NCBI GenBank assembly: GCA_021464525.1
Contig: JADRCO010000021.1
Span: 1-64,000, forward strand
Direction of reading: 5' to 3'
Length of the DNA stretch: 64,000 bases
DNA from: Rhizophagus sp. LPA8_4_AMF
Taxonomy: Eukaryota > Glomeromycota > Glomeromycetes > Glomerales > Glomeraceae
Part shown: positions 23,356 through 36,196 of the stretch, piece after piece
Numbering within the stretch: the first letter of the stretch is position 1
Layout of the letters: each line of letters starts with the position of its first letter
Notes under the pieces: model-generated
Databases searched by the model: none
Told to the model about the DNA's origin: nothing
Seen by the model: only the letters and a program-made list of their open reading frames with translations
Program-made: the position numbers and the translations under genes

Positions 23356-24112
23356 GCTTCCAAATTTCTTCAAGAGATAAATCGGATGATGGACTAGCGT
23401 AGACGCGACTTCAGATTGATCATCATCACGTGTCTTAATTTTTCAGATTTCTGCGAGGAGTTTACAATTATTAATTTCAGTATATAATTCTACCAGGTTC
23501 CGCCCTAAAGTAGCGTTTATTTTTGTCTCACGGAACATTAGAGATTTTTTGTTTAAGGGAATAACCACATGGTGGCGATCCCTCTGCTGCTGAGCTGACA
23601 AACACAAAAAATAGCCAATAATGCCATGCTTCCCGAAGACTGAATTTATTGATAAGCCGATTATGGCGCTTGTTGGTGGACCGAAGCCATACCCAAAGCG
23701 TATGGCAGATCAAATTTGGTTGTAAGATACCTTGTTTTGGTTAAAATGAGACGATAAAATTATAAATCTACTATTCTAATAAAGTAATTGAAAAGAAAAT
23801 AATTAAAATAATTCTTTTCTGAAAAAGTAAAATAATTGATAGCCTAGTCGGCTGCATAGCCAATGCAATCCTATGCGCCATGTTCTAAACCCAACTAGGT
23901 TAGGGCGTTTAGGGCACTCATCTATTTATGGACAGTTTGTGCTATAACGGTAGGTTAGTACAACATTACGCAAGATTAATTTACAATAAGTTCGTGTTGC
24001 TTTAACTTTAAATAAAATAGCAATGGAATTTTTTTTTCTCCTTTGAAAAAAAAAAAAATTTATATATAATTATATACAGATACACATATATTACTATTAT
24101 CAAATCAGCCAA
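23356..24112. other. Intergenic, less AT-rich relic sequence
   Basis: Positions about 23390-23730 and 23850-23990 are noticeably richer in G+C than the surroundings. A 34-codon ATG frame at 23621-23725 uses G/C-ending codons (FPKTEFIDKPIMALVGGPKP...), and the opposite strand has a 61-codon frame. Neither matches anything I know. The stretch may be a fragment of an old gene or element. The last ~100 bases are the promoter of the channel gene. Confidence 0.35.
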
Positions 24113-27100
24113 ATGAGTGAAATTTTCGTAAAAATCGATGATAAGATTGTTAAACCACATAACGGTAAACTTATTACAAAGATAGAAGTATCGCCAAATG
24201 AAAAATACTTTGTTACTTATAGTGAAGAAGATCACTCAATTTTCGGCTGGAATATCGATGATGTAGATGAGGGACAACTTAAATCAGATTGTCATATCGA
24301 AATTTTTAATAAAAATATACGACAAATATACATTTCTGATGATAAGAAACTTGCTTATATTGAATTTGGACATTTAGGTAATTAATAATTTATATTATTA
24401 GTATAATTCTTATAAATATATTCAGTTTTAAAAGGATTAATATTTTTTAACCAATTCAAATAGAAATATACGATATGATGAATAGTAACCTTAAAATAAA
24501 ATTAGATTGTGATATTGGAGAGTATCATAGTCATTGTACATTCAACTTGAAAGGTGAATTTATTTTATATGGTAGAAACGATGATTATGATTATAATTTG
24601 GTTTTTGTTTATTCCACACAAACTAAAAATAACGAATGGAAATGTAAAAGAATTCACAAGATACCTAAGGATTTTGATTTAATTAGCATATCAAAATACG
24701 ATAAAATTTATTTTTTTTCAAATAATTCTATTTTTGAATGGAATTTTATTACTGAAAAAGGCATAAAAATATTTGGTAATGATGAGGAGATGAAATATTA
24801 TTATACGGTAAAAAATATATTAATTTATTCATTCAAACTACTAATTAATTATAATTAATTATTATTTGTCTATTTTATAATTCAAGCCTGACCTTAGAAT
24901 TTTCAATAATGAGGAATTTATTTGTACAAGAATCAAGGATAAAATAATTATTTATTCGATTGAATTAGAAATACCTATCGTTTCTTTGAATATAAATGAT
25001 GGTAATTAATTAAATTAATAATTTTATAAATTTATTAAGATTTTTATTTATATTAACCTTTTATTTCTTTTATTGCTTAATGTTAGATATACAACTATAT
25101 AACATTGTATATCGTACTGGTTTAATCCATTTATTACTTCCTTTATTACTTCCCCTATTTAGTAATAGTAAAATTCGGAATTCCATTATAGAACATTGTT
25201 GGAAACAATGTTTAAACCGTTTAAACAAGAGTGACCAAGAATGTCAAATCGAAAGTTTTCTAAAAACCATTCAATTCACAACCAAATATGCACTTGGAAT
25301 TCTAGATGGGTATATTTGGAAGATTAAACTTGAAGAAAATGCTTCTAATATGGATTTTATATTCGAAAATTCCAATGAAGATTCTAATGAATATTGGTAT
25401 TTTGATAATGAAACATATGAAACATATGAACACTTAAATGTTCATTTATTTAATCCCTATATGGACAATATACATGATTTATTTAAAAAAATTATATTAG
25501 ATTTTAAAGAGAAACGAGAATTGACTTTAATTCAGGGTTTAATTAAATGGGAAATTAACAATATTAATGATAGTGGAATTGAATTGCAAATTTTTAGGAA
25601 TGTTGATGTTAATAAATGGGATTTAATTTGCAAACGTGTTGAAAATTTTAGTATTTTTGTAAATATCTTTTTACTTGGAATTGAATTATTTAATAATGAT
25701 GACATTGTTCTAATAACAACAATAGGTCTTTTTATTTATCATTTAAACAAAAATAACAAATCCATTACTTTAAAGTATTTTTATTATATGAGATCATATT
25801 ATAGGAGAGATTTATTATTTTATTATGGAAAAGTATTTTCAAAATCTACTTTACCTTTATCAAATTATAATAGTTTTGAAATAAGTGATGGATGGGTTTT
25901 GGATGTAAAAGATAATAAGGAAAGTCTTTTGAAATATGGGATTGAATTATTATCATTTGCAATTAAAGATCAAAGGTTGGAATTAATTGATGATATCTAT
26001 AAAAAATGTATCAATTATTTTAAAGAAGATTTAAGAAATAATAGGATGTTTTTAAGTATTATTACTTCTACAATGCCGTTATTGAATGAATATTTTCCGG
26101 ATTATATTTCAAGATATTCATTAGAAATAATAATGATAACAGATTATCATTATTACAATATAAAATATCAAAATAGCAAATTACATCTTGATTCTTTTCA
26201 ATATCCTCAAATACTTAATTTAACTAAATCTATTTTATGGTTAAAATACAATATATGGATGAGTAAATTATCTGAAAATCATACGATACTATTCATTATT
26301 ATTCAACTTTTAATTATACTTTTAATTTTACCCCTTTCACCAATTTATTTTGGTTTATTTTATATATTATCAAAATATCATTTTATTAATGATTTTTATA
26401 CAAATGGTGTATTATCTCTTTATTTTGAAGTTGTTAAACGATTTTCAAGACGTAAAACAATGCCAATAATTACTTTCATGATTCCTTATATTAATTTTGT
26501 GAATTATCCAAAAGATTATAATTGGTTTTGGGAATTAATTTCACCTCAACCTAGTCCATTTGTTGAAACAATAAGTAATGATATCTATAAAACATTGGAT
26601 GGTGAAGCATTAATTAATTTTAAATGGAAAACTTATGGAATATATTATCACTCAATTATTTGGATGATGTTTATGGCTTTACTTGGATGCTTTAATGCAG
26701 CTGCTAAAATCCCTATACAATATATTGATAAAGATGTTCGAAACCATCTTTTATTTACTTCAATTATACTTGGATCTATTCATTTGAGTTTTGAAGTTCG
26801 TCAATTTATTTATAAACCTGAAAAGTGGATGAAGGATATTGGGAACTTGTTTGGTATATAATTTTTAATCATAATCAGAATAACTTATTTTATTAAATAA
26901 AAATACTAATATATTACTTATAATTAATTATAGATGCATGTGTATATATACTTCCCATTTATACTTCAATTTTGTGGCTTCAAACAAATGATGATGATCA
27001 GATAATCCCTTTTGTTACTTTTTCATGCCTGTTTTTAAATTTAAAATTAATATCATTTTTTAGAATATTTGAAATTTATGATGAATATTATACAATTGTT

Positions 27101-28005
27101 ATTAGAATTGCAAAAAGGGTCATGTTTTTCTTTTTATGCTTTATAATAGTTATTTTGGCAAGTTTCGCATACGCATTTTATATTTTATTATCACCAAAAT
27201 TGGATTATCCTTTAGATGAACGTATAGTTAATGATGACCCTAATAATCCTTGGAATTTGGCATCTACCTATCACGTATTTGAAAATGTCACCAGCATTTA
27301 TTCCAATTTATTTATTTTACAAAATCCTGATGAGAACACAAACATGTTTACGACTTTTTTAACTTCATTATTTGCAACTTGTTTATTACTTACAGGTATA
27401 CTACTACTAATTTTGAAAATATTTATTATTTTGATTATTTAATTAACTATTTTATATGATAGGTGATACAAGTTCGTTATCCAATTGGCCATATGAAAAA
27501 AATCCATCACTTATGATATTAATGATTTTGTTCACATTTATAATGACCATATATATTTTAAATGTATTTATCACATTATTTGGTGAAGCGATGAAAGATG
27601 GTGATTCATATTTATTAAGGAAAGCGGAGGTAATATTATGTTATCATTATTATTTTAATTTTATAAAATTTTATATTATATAATTATTAAAATTTTCAAA
27701 CTTATTTTTTAGCATTTAGCTAAAATTGAATTATTTTACTTATTACCGAATCAGAGACGTTGGAAATCATGGTTCCCTGAAATAATGTATGTTTTAATTT
27801 ATTAATATTCTATAATATTCTTTTGATAAGTTTTTTTTTTTTTTATTAATAAAAGATTTATTTTTTTTTAAGACATTATTATACCAGTGTGGATAAGGCT
27901 CGAAAAGAAATTAAACAAATGATTGAAAGGAAAGAATGGAATACTAATGTATTATCAGAACTCAAACAAGATTTGTTAAACAAACTTCATATTGATGAAA
28001 ATTAG
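24113..28005 (+). CDS. WD40-like / TRP-type ion channel protein, paralog 1
   Basis: Eight exons with consistent phase give 1108 aa: 24113-24377, 24464-24807, 24887-25001, 25087-26853, 26934-27395, 27463-27629, 27713-27786, 27873-28005. The N-terminal ~240 residues look like degenerate WD40 blades (KIEVSPNEKYFVTYSEEDHS...GWN; later EFICTRIKDKIIIYSIE). After a long soluble region come hydrophobic segments at about 642-672, 763-782, 795-812, 832-846, 860-876 and 895-920. A pore-like loop (GDTSSLSNWPYEKNP) and a last helix LMILMILFTFIMTIYILNVF (about 1001-1020) follow, ending LFGEA, then a basic coiled C-terminus. This order (S4-S5-like segments, pore loop, S6) resembles ion-transport/TRP-family channels, probably cation-conducting in a membrane. 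Family is inferred from topology; ion selectivity and trigger are not visible. Its closest relative is the gene at 36197. Confidence 0.85.
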
Positions 28006-30241
28006 ACTCTTTGGGGAATTATATAAAACAAAAGTTAGTTTTAATCATTTAGGAATGATTTTAATTTTTTTTCCTTATTTAATTTTTAAAACATTAAAAA
28101 CTAGAATTATAGAATATATGTATTCTTAGTATAAAGTTGAACCGGTTTGTAAATTAATTTATATAGTTAATAATAGATAAATTTTATTTAAATATTAAAA
28201 TGTATTTTAAGAATACCGACTATTTATATTATACAGTATACCTTATATTAAGAAATTAATAAAACAATTGACGTGTTGATAGAACCTTTTAATATTCTAT
28301 ATAAAAGTAATGGTAATGTTCAATTGTATTTATCAAATATCAAAAGATGAAAAAATTATTGTAAACAACAAGCATAAAAAGATCTGATAATAGAGATATA
28401 TATGTTATAGAAGAGAATAACGAAAACAACGAAAAGAGAACTTTCAAAAAAAAACTGTCGTGATCGATCGATCGATCGAAGAAGAAAACTATTTAATTTT
28501 ATTTTATTTTTCTGAGTAGCGTACAATTTCTAGTACAAACCGGTGTTGAGAATTCAGATTATCTTTATACGCGCAGAGCGCATATTATTCATAAAATTTT
28601 GTGCGAAACTTATGAAGTCAAATGCGCTCTTATATATAAAAAATAATAATAATAAGAATCATTATGAAATATCGCGCCTATCTACTTTCAATCACACGCG
28701 CGAAAATTTAAAGCGATGTACGCTGCGTCAACTGCGCGGATCCAATTTTCATCACTGGTACAAATTACAAGTAACATACAAAATTACATAAGGTAGAATA
28801 TAATATAAAATTGAAATAAACTCCCGAAGATGAGTCGTCTACCGATTAAAGCGATTAAAGAAAAAAAGAAAATTAAACAGAAATTCGATCCTATCAGGGC
28901 CACACGCTCAGTGTAAGTTTCAAATTATATGTTAAATCACCTGATATTTCACGTGATGCACGCGGTAGAGCTAATAGTACTCATAGTGTGTGATTTTGGT
29001 ACTGCGGAAGTGTGCGCTTGCACATGACTCCGCACACACTACCCTTTTAAAGCCGGTGTGCACAGTGCATAGTTGTTTAAAAATATTTTTTATATATATA
29101 AATGCAGAATCCGCACTAAAATTTTTCTTGCGCACTATACTGAATAGTAGACCTGTTCAATTTTGATCGTTCGAGTTTTGAGTGTTGATAATTATTGGCT
29201 AACAGGATTGTGTGACTTGATCAGTGACCCGATTTTCCCGAACTACTACTCACGTGGAAACTAATAGACTAGAAGTATAACACTATACGTTAAACGAGAT
29301 CACTTGGCGACGATATATGACTTTATAGAACATGAAATAATCCAACTATCAGAAGTTCGCAAACATGCAAGTAGAAATATTCACTCTTGGTATTTGATCA
29401 TTTTGATGTCATGATAGTTGAATTGAGAAATACTGTGCAGTTGCGCTGTTTGTAATTGTGCTTCTTCTAGTGGACAACTTTAGACACGAGATTCGTTTTT
29501 TATTATTCCAGATATGGCACGAATGTAATCAGAGATTTTACGAAGCGATGACATTAAATGTTAAATATCTACGACATTATTATTTCCATCTGTACACTAC
29601 GCATATCTTCATCAGTATACCGATAAATTACATTAGAAACGATCCACCAAGGAAAAGTATAGCCTAATTCCTCTTTGCAATTTATATCAAGAAAGAGTTA
29701 ATGCTCCTTTCGAAATATACTTTATACAATAATAATATTTCGCTCATAATGAGGCTTGTTTATCAAACATACTATCACTTGTAAAGTTGTAATATGTTTA
29801 TGGTTTTGTCCGTATGGTAATAATGCGACGCAACGTATAATTTATTTTTCCGTGTAAGAAACAAAAAATGGCAAAATGTTTACTGTCTCATTTTCGAATG
29901 TATACATTTTTCATTTTTGTTTTCGTGCCTGTATCATTTTTTATTAATAATAATGGCTTTTCCAGCTTCACTAATACACCACGTAACTTTGATAGCGATT
30001 GCCATAAGTTATAACACTAATTTAATAACTAGTAGATTTTCATGTATGAAAAGTAGTTTACTGAATGTCACACAATCAGCACGTAAAAAAACCTAGCTTT
30101 TATTTTTATATATAGAATGTTCGTGTATAAATTTTAAACAAAAAGTAATAAAACCCGTTTAAATGGAATTTTTGAAAAAAGTTGTCATATAATTACAAAA
30201 AAATCAAAAATCTATAAATGTCTAAATTGCGACAAATCTTA
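28006..30241. other. Intergenic region
   Basis: Contains a (GATC)n microsatellite at 28461-28480 and G+C-richer sequence at 28550-29060 with several GCGC strings. A tiny two-exon frame (28830-28912 plus 28969-28993) is discussed under rejected items. Open stretches at 28543-28791 and 29458-29667 show no motif. No gene is supported. Confidence 0.4.
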
Positions 30242-31454
30242 TTAATCCGACAAGTATAAATTCTCCGTCTTCCCATTTTCTTCACTTTTTTTGGGAGTAA
30301 AAATAGTTGATACATTATTGGTTTCAAGGTCAATAAGATTAAGTTCTGAATTTACTTGGTAGATATTAGGTCTATTATCTGGTTCATGTTGCCAACATTC
30401 TAATAAAATAAAGTAATAAATTGTTGTAAAAAATGGTGCGAAAAATTATTCTTCTTTATTTTATACTTACTTTTATAAAGTACGACGAATTTATCATTTG
30501 TGTTTTCAACAGGTTCTTCTCTAACACCATTACGAATATTCATTTTAATGGAAGGATAGTCGTCTTTCGCTTTTTTTTCAAAATCGAAAGGAGATTTTCG
30601 ACTTGTTAACTCCCAGAATAATACTCCTAAACTATATATATCAGATTTCTCGTTCATCTTATATGGAGTTTTTCGATCAAACGTTTTAGAATCCACATAA
30701 GGCATTACACCCCATACTTCAGTTTTATAACAATCTGATCCTTTCAGAAATGAGCGTCCAAAATCTGCCAATTTGATCGTATTTTGATGTATTAAGATAT
30801 TATTTGGATGCTAAAAAAGAACGTGTTAATTACACAATGTAATGAACTAGTTCAACTAATTGAATTGTAAATAATATTTATTGTACTTACAAGATCCCCA
30901 TGTACGATTCCCCTGGCATCATGTAACCATAAAATCGCACTTGCAATCTCTTTAGCAAACTTTAGTTGGTCTTTCCATTCAAAAGTTATAGTATTGTTTC
31001 TTAAATAATCCCTTAGTGTTCCGCTGTCTGCATATTCAAGGACGAGCGAATATTTATTTTCGCCTGAAATAAAAAAATATGTAAACGAAATTCTTAATTA
31101 AAACAGAAACATCAGCTTTAAATTATAATTATTATTTTTTACCTTTTAATTTAGTAATTCCATAAAATCGAATTATAAACGGATAAGAAGTCAGTCTCAT
31201 TATCTTAATCTAGAACAAAATAGAGAATTATAATATATAAATCGTGATGTCAAAAAAAAAGAATAAATGAGACTATATCAGTAACGTACTTCATTAATAA
31301 TGTCTTCTTCCTTAGAAGTTTCTTTGAATTTTTTAATCGCATACATTACTGGTGTATTTTTCCATTGTGCGACAAGAACAGAAGCAAATTTTCCAGAACC
31401 TATAGTTCTCGAAAGAATAAAGTCTTGAGAATCATAATTTTCATCGAGGTACGA
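30242..31454 (-). CDS. Protein kinase, 5' end not found
   Basis: Five exons can be joined: 31454-31290, 31209-31143, 31063-30891, 30810-30471, 30399-30242, for 300 residues. Visible kinase landmarks: Gly loop IGSGKFASV, Lys in MYAIKKF, YADSGTLRDYL hinge, catalytic loop VHGDLHPNNIL (HGD instead of HRD; the Asp and Asn are kept), LADFGRS, WELTSRKSPF, and the closing CWQHEPDNRPNI. It belongs to the Ser/Thr/tyrosine-like kinases expanded in arbuscular mycorrhizal fungi. The first exon is preceded by an AG acceptor (TAATAG) but by stop codons in frame, and I found no upstream exon with a start. A MITE (31498-31745) lies 44 bases further upstream, so the 5' end may have been displaced or lost. Otherwise the domain looks intact. 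Confidence 0.8.
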
Positions 31455-31497
31455 CTATTATGATGTCATTTTTTAAATTAGTCCATATAACAAATAC

Positions 31498-31745
31498 GGT
31501 TTTTTACTGCGCAACATGTCATTAGGCCTGTTCATAAAATTTTGGTCATATGCAAAATAACAGTTCTATTGGTGAGAAATATAAAAAATCTATATAAACT
31601 TAGCGCCTGTATTACATAATATGGTTTTTTTAGGAAATCTTAACAATGTGAATAAACAAAAATGAATGTAATAAATAATTATAAATTTCGCTTTGTTTAT
31701 TTCTTAATTTAGAAATTTGCGTTGCGCAGTAAAAAAAAAAAAACC
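31498..31745. mobile_element. Short MITE upstream of the kinase
   Basis: Ends are GGTTTTTTACTGCGCAAC (31498-31515) and its reverse complement GTTGCGCAGT(A)nCC (31721-31745). The interior of about 210 bp is AT-rich and non-coding. ATA flanks both sides, possibly a short target duplication. It is inserted just 5' of the first recognisable kinase exon. Confidence 0.65.
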
Positions 31746-33027
31746 ATAATGTGCTTGTAGAGGGGGGTCGGAGCCTCGGAGGTGCCTTTCCCCTTTTTTT
31801 CCTTTTTTAGTAGTAGAGGGGTCGGAGCCTCGGCAGAGGTTTGTGGCGCAGTTGTCAAAAGTTGTAAATAACGACAAAAAAAGTGTTATGCAAAAGGCGT
31901 TTTTGAACTTCGAGTTAAATTAAAAAAATGACGAGAAGTATTTGATGGTCTTTTAACCAAATAGACAATAACTGATAATAATAGAAGCGAGCAAAAGTCA
32001 AAAAAAAATTTCAGTTTAGTCCTATTTATACAATTTTCAGAGTCAATATTTAGCTTAGCTTTATACATCTATTCATGTAACCAAGAGGAAAATGAAACGA
32101 CTGAAACGTACAAATTTTATGCAACTTGGCTGGAATCCACATATCTCCTTAATGTATGTTACACGTATTACCGTTGTTGGACTAGTGAATAACTTTTGCA
32201 ATACAACTGTAAATGCTGTACTATGACACCCACAAATGTTTCACCAGATCTCCAGAAAGGCAGAGACTAATGAAAATCTGTGAAGATAGGCAACGTGGCC
32301 TAGGGGTCACGGTCTCGTAGTTGGGACACTTTTCGAATAGCGTAAAAGGAAACATGAAAAAAAAACCAAAAGAAATCTTTCCAAACATAATACTACAAAG
32401 ATTTTGTTATATATATGGTGAAATAAGTCGTTTATAACCTTTGGTATTCAAAACTTATTTAAACAATATTATTATCTGTTATATCCATTTTTTTGGTGAA
32501 TTTTAATACAAAGAAAAAAACAGCTATCTATGAAACATATTTTGAAATGAGTGAAAGTAATATTTTTGTAACTATCAAAGGCTGGCAGATTGAAAAAATA
32601 TACTTACATTCATCGCAACATGTTTTCTGTCAATTATGCGGTCTTTTGAACATGCAATTAAAAAATTAACCAGAAATACTAGCAGGCAGTATGTATACTA
32701 TCTCAAGGTATTAACTTTGGGCTTGTTGGTTAATACCGGTTTTTCAAATAATTGAAGAGTTGTATACTTGTATTACATATTTGTTCTGTCATAGATGTTT
32801 TAACTGGTCGCTCAAAGAATGGACACTAGTATCTGTTACTGGTATACAACGGACTTTTCGAAGAAAAGGCAGTGTCAATGGAGATACTGTAAGGTTCGGT
32901 TAATTTCAGGGCATATAGTAAGGACACTTGTCTGTGAAAATTAAAACAGGGGTTAATTCAAAAAATACGTAACTGATAATGTCTATGCTATAAAGTGGAA
33001 CGGGATATTTTGACGCACTGAAATAAA
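31746..33027. other. Intergenic region with a small GC-rich direct repeat
   Basis: AGGGG(G)GTCGGAGCCTCGG occurs twice, near 31762 and 31816. At 32284-32330 a GTGGCCTAGGGGTCAC string resembles a tRNA box A, but there is no fitting box B or cloverleaf. No gene is supported. Confidence 0.4.
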
Positions 33028-33712
33028 GATGGTCATCGGTCCTAAAAGACTGTAGTCCTACGGTCTTACACCTTAAAAAAGACAGACCGGTCCGTGTAGG
33101 ACTGCGGTCTTTCGGTCCTGTATCACATACAATAAGACCGTTGGTCTTTTTAAGGACCGCAGACCGATCGGTCTTTTTTCTTTTTTTTGCAAATAAAAAA
33201 AATTTTTTCCTTAACTTTATTAGGAATAGTCTTGTTTTATAAATGAACACTAATTGGGATGTTTTTAATGTACGAATTTTTTTTTTATAAATCACCTGGA
33301 TCACGATGGTTGATCAATCACATGCGTCATGTTATTAAAAATAAATTTTAACATTTATAAAAAAAATGATTGTAAATAAATTACTAAATTTCAAAGTGAA
33401 TAAATATATAACTTAAAAATATTTTAAATTAATAAATTAGCGTTAGGAAATCTTTTTTGAAAGAATATAGATAGGCGTGTAAGTGGAGAGAAGTGGTTGT
33501 CATTATTTATTGGTTTGGAATCGGTCGGTCTTTCGGTCTTTATATTATTTTATAAAGATCTTCATCAGATTAATAGCTTTATTTAATATAAAAATTATTT
33601 ATTATACGAAGACCTGGTCAGTCCTCGGGACGGTCCTACTGCGCCACAAAAAAATGCATCCTGAGACCAACCGGTCCAGGACCGAGTAGGACCGGTAGGA
33701 CCGATGACCATC
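33028..33712. mobile_element. MITE/foldback element rich in GGTCC subterminal repeats
   Basis: Terminal inverted repeats GATGGTCATCGGTCCTA lie at 33028 and (inverted) 33712. Each end carries many copies of GGTCC/GGACC and GGTCTT/AAGACC in both orientations over about 130 bp, while the centre (~33190-33580) is plain AT-rich. Clustered subterminal motifs with short TIRs resemble non-autonomous hAT-type elements. No transposase is encoded. Open frames across it are by-products of the repeats. Confidence 0.75.
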
Positions 33713-34670
33713 CTTATACTGGAAACGGGGGATATATTGATAGTTATTTACTGAGTGGAATACGACCATTTAAATATTAGGGGATTTTTGTGCCAAGTGA
33801 GAAACAGTGCATTTTATTTTTATTTTTTTTTCATACGAAGTCTCAGGACAGCTCGGGAAAAGAACAACAGAGTGTAATTTTATTTTGCATTGTGCGATAC
33901 ATTCCGAAGTAATGCCCTCCAGGCACTTAACAAGAGATATAGATTTATTATTTGGGAGTGGTTCTTATACAAAGGGTTTATTTGTATATTGTAGATAAAA
34001 AAAAGGAATGGTGTTTATTGGAATAAGAAATTAATCCTGTGCCAAGTACCACTGTAGCGTTTACAAATCACATTATCTTAACGTAGACACTTTCATGTTA
34101 CTAATTACTTTGGACACTCGAAACAGAATAATTCAGTAACAATTTATCCGATACATATTAGTGTCCATTTCTCGTGACTGGTCAAACACTTCAATTATAT
34201 TGTAGTTAATCTACTTTCGTACCGCATTAAAAATTTTGACAGGATTGATGAACAAATAATTCGACACAGGTGGGAGAAGTGATCCATCTATTTCACAATG
34301 AACATACTGTTATTCCATCTGGTAACGAAAAATATAACGGCGGTTTATCCACTCCAGCTGATTACATGAATACCTTGAAAATCTCTAGTACAGAGTGTGA
34401 AATACTAGGCATAGGACTTCATCACAGTCTTGTTTACCAGCGGATTAATTGGTCCTTACAAATGGTTCTATCTGTATAACGATGTTTACATATGATCCCA
34501 AGAAGAAACGAAAAAAAGAGTTACTCTAAGGGAATTACACGACTTTTGATTCGAGATTTCCTTCAAACGTGTTATTAAATCGGAATAAAATTAAATAATA
34601 TTAGGTGGGAAGAGGAGGTGGAAAGGATTTTTGTTGTCCATGTTCTTCGGAACATTTTCCTTTATGCTAT
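33713..34670. other. Intergenic region
   Basis: Two ATG frames (33807-33998, 34270-34479) of 60-70 codons show no motif, no intron signals and no repeats elsewhere; I do not call them. Nothing else was seen. Confidence 0.35.
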
Positions 34671-36060
34671 TATTTTAGTACAAATACAATAAACCCAATA
34701 ATTATGCAATGTTAAAAAAATCATCATAATAAGGACTAATTGGTAATTTCACAATGCATCCCAAAATAGATCATTGCCCGATAAATTTTTTACAATAAAT
34801 AGATTTTTCTAATCTCTGTGCAAAAAAAAAATTGGGCTTAACTAGAAAAATTATTTTAAACGAAAATACTTTTATTTGTACGCATAAATCTCGCATTTAA
34901 TGTACTGTATATGCATGTAATGCTGATTAAAATATCATATACGGTTATTTCATAATACAGGTTTAAATCAATCATTATTCTGTCGATAAACTTTCACAAT
35001 AATGAAATTATTATTATCATCATTATTTTAGTACAAATACAATAAACCCAAATAATCCTGTCGTAACACATAATTTTGGGTATCGCCGAAAGCCATTTCG
35101 CCGAAAAATAATCTCTGGCCTGAGTTATTCATAATGCTGTATAAATGTTGGCTCTATTTTTCGGCGTAACCTTAATCATTATGCATGTTAAAAAATCATC
35201 ATAAGGTTACTAATTTCACAATGCGAGCCAAGGGCTGAAACGCATTTGCGTTTATCCCCAAAAATAGATCATTTCCCGATAAACTTTTTACAATAAATAG
35301 ATTTTTCTAATCTCTGTGCACAAAAAATTTGACCTAACTAAAAAAATTATTTTAAACGAAAATACTTTTATTTGTAATCATATCACGCATGAGTCTCGCA
35401 TTTAATGTATGTACTGTATATGCATGTAATGCTAATTAAAATATCATATACGGTTATTTCATAATACAGGTTTTAAATCAATCTTTATTCTGTCGATAAA
35501 CTTTTCACAATAATGAAATTATTATTATTATCATTATTTTAGTACAAATACAATAAACCCAAATAATCCTGTTGTAACACATAATTTTGGGTATCGCCGA
35601 AAGCCATTTCGCCGAAAAATAATCTCTGGCCTGAGTTATGCATGTTAAAAAATCATCATAAGGGCTACTAATTTCACAATGCGGGCCAGGGGTTGAAACG
35701 CACTTGCGTTTATCCCAAAAATAGATCATTGCCCGATAAACTTTTTACAATAAATAAATTTTTCTAATCTCTGTGCATAAAAAAATTGGACCTAACACCT
35801 AACTAAAAAAATTATTTTAAACGAAAATACTTTTATTTGTAATCATATCACGCATGGCATTTCGCATTTAATGTACTGTATATGCATGTAATACTGATTA
35901 AAATATCATACACGGTTATTTCATAATACAGGCCAGGGTTACTTAGATATGCTTTACCAACGCCGAAACGCCATTTGCATTTATTGAATTTATCTTTTTA
36001 AATCGAACATTGCTCGATAAATTTTGTACAATAAGAAAGTATTTGTTCACGCATCACATT
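34671..36060. repeat. Irregular tandem array upstream of the second channel gene
   Basis: Units start at TATTTTAGTACAAATACAATAAACCC near 34671, 35024 and 35535, and a degenerate fourth part starts near 35930. A block with GATCATTGCCCGATAAA and GATTTTTCTAATCTCTGTG recurs near 34770, 35265, 35725 and, diverged, 36001. Units differ in length (about 353 and 511 bp) because of internal insertions and deletions. Unit 2 holds an extra inverted pair GCCGAAAAATA/TATTTTTCGGC (about 35101-35172). The array ends about 140 bases before the ATG of the gene at 36197. Confidence 0.8.
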
Positions 36061-36196
36061 TCACACATGCATATTTATATATATCAAATTTATATAAATA
36101 TCATAAATTTAACCGTGAGCAGTATGTTTTTTCTTTTAATTAAAACTTTAATCGGTAAGAATTCTTTTAAAAAATAAATTTTAGCCTGATTATCAA

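Noticed and set aside
23621-23725. 34-codon gene with G/C-ending codons
   Set aside because: Too short, stop directly upstream, unrecognised, and a longer frame exists on the other strand; recorded only as a G+C-richer relic.
28830-28993. Tiny two-exon gene (28830-28912, 28969-28993; 35 residues, Lys-rich)
   Set aside because: Splice signals are good (GTAAGT donor, 56-nt intron) but the product is very short, unrecognised, and has no second copy in the window.
32284-32335. tRNA or tRNA-derived SINE head (GTGGCCTAGGGGTCAC resembles box A)
   Set aside because: No matching box B (GGTTCGANTCC), no cloverleaf pairing and no poly-A or repeated tail; only the box A-like string supports it.
32906-33304. 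132-codon minus-strand gene
   Set aside because: It runs through the GGTCC repeat element, and its residues reflect the repeated motif and poly-Lys/Phe tracts.
33807-34479. Two 60-70-codon plus-strand genes
   Set aside because: No motif, no introns, no relatives in the window, and no promoter features.
34671-36060. CRISPR-like or centromeric array
   Set aside because: Units are long, irregular, few, and without spacers; this is an ordinary local tandem duplication in a eukaryote.
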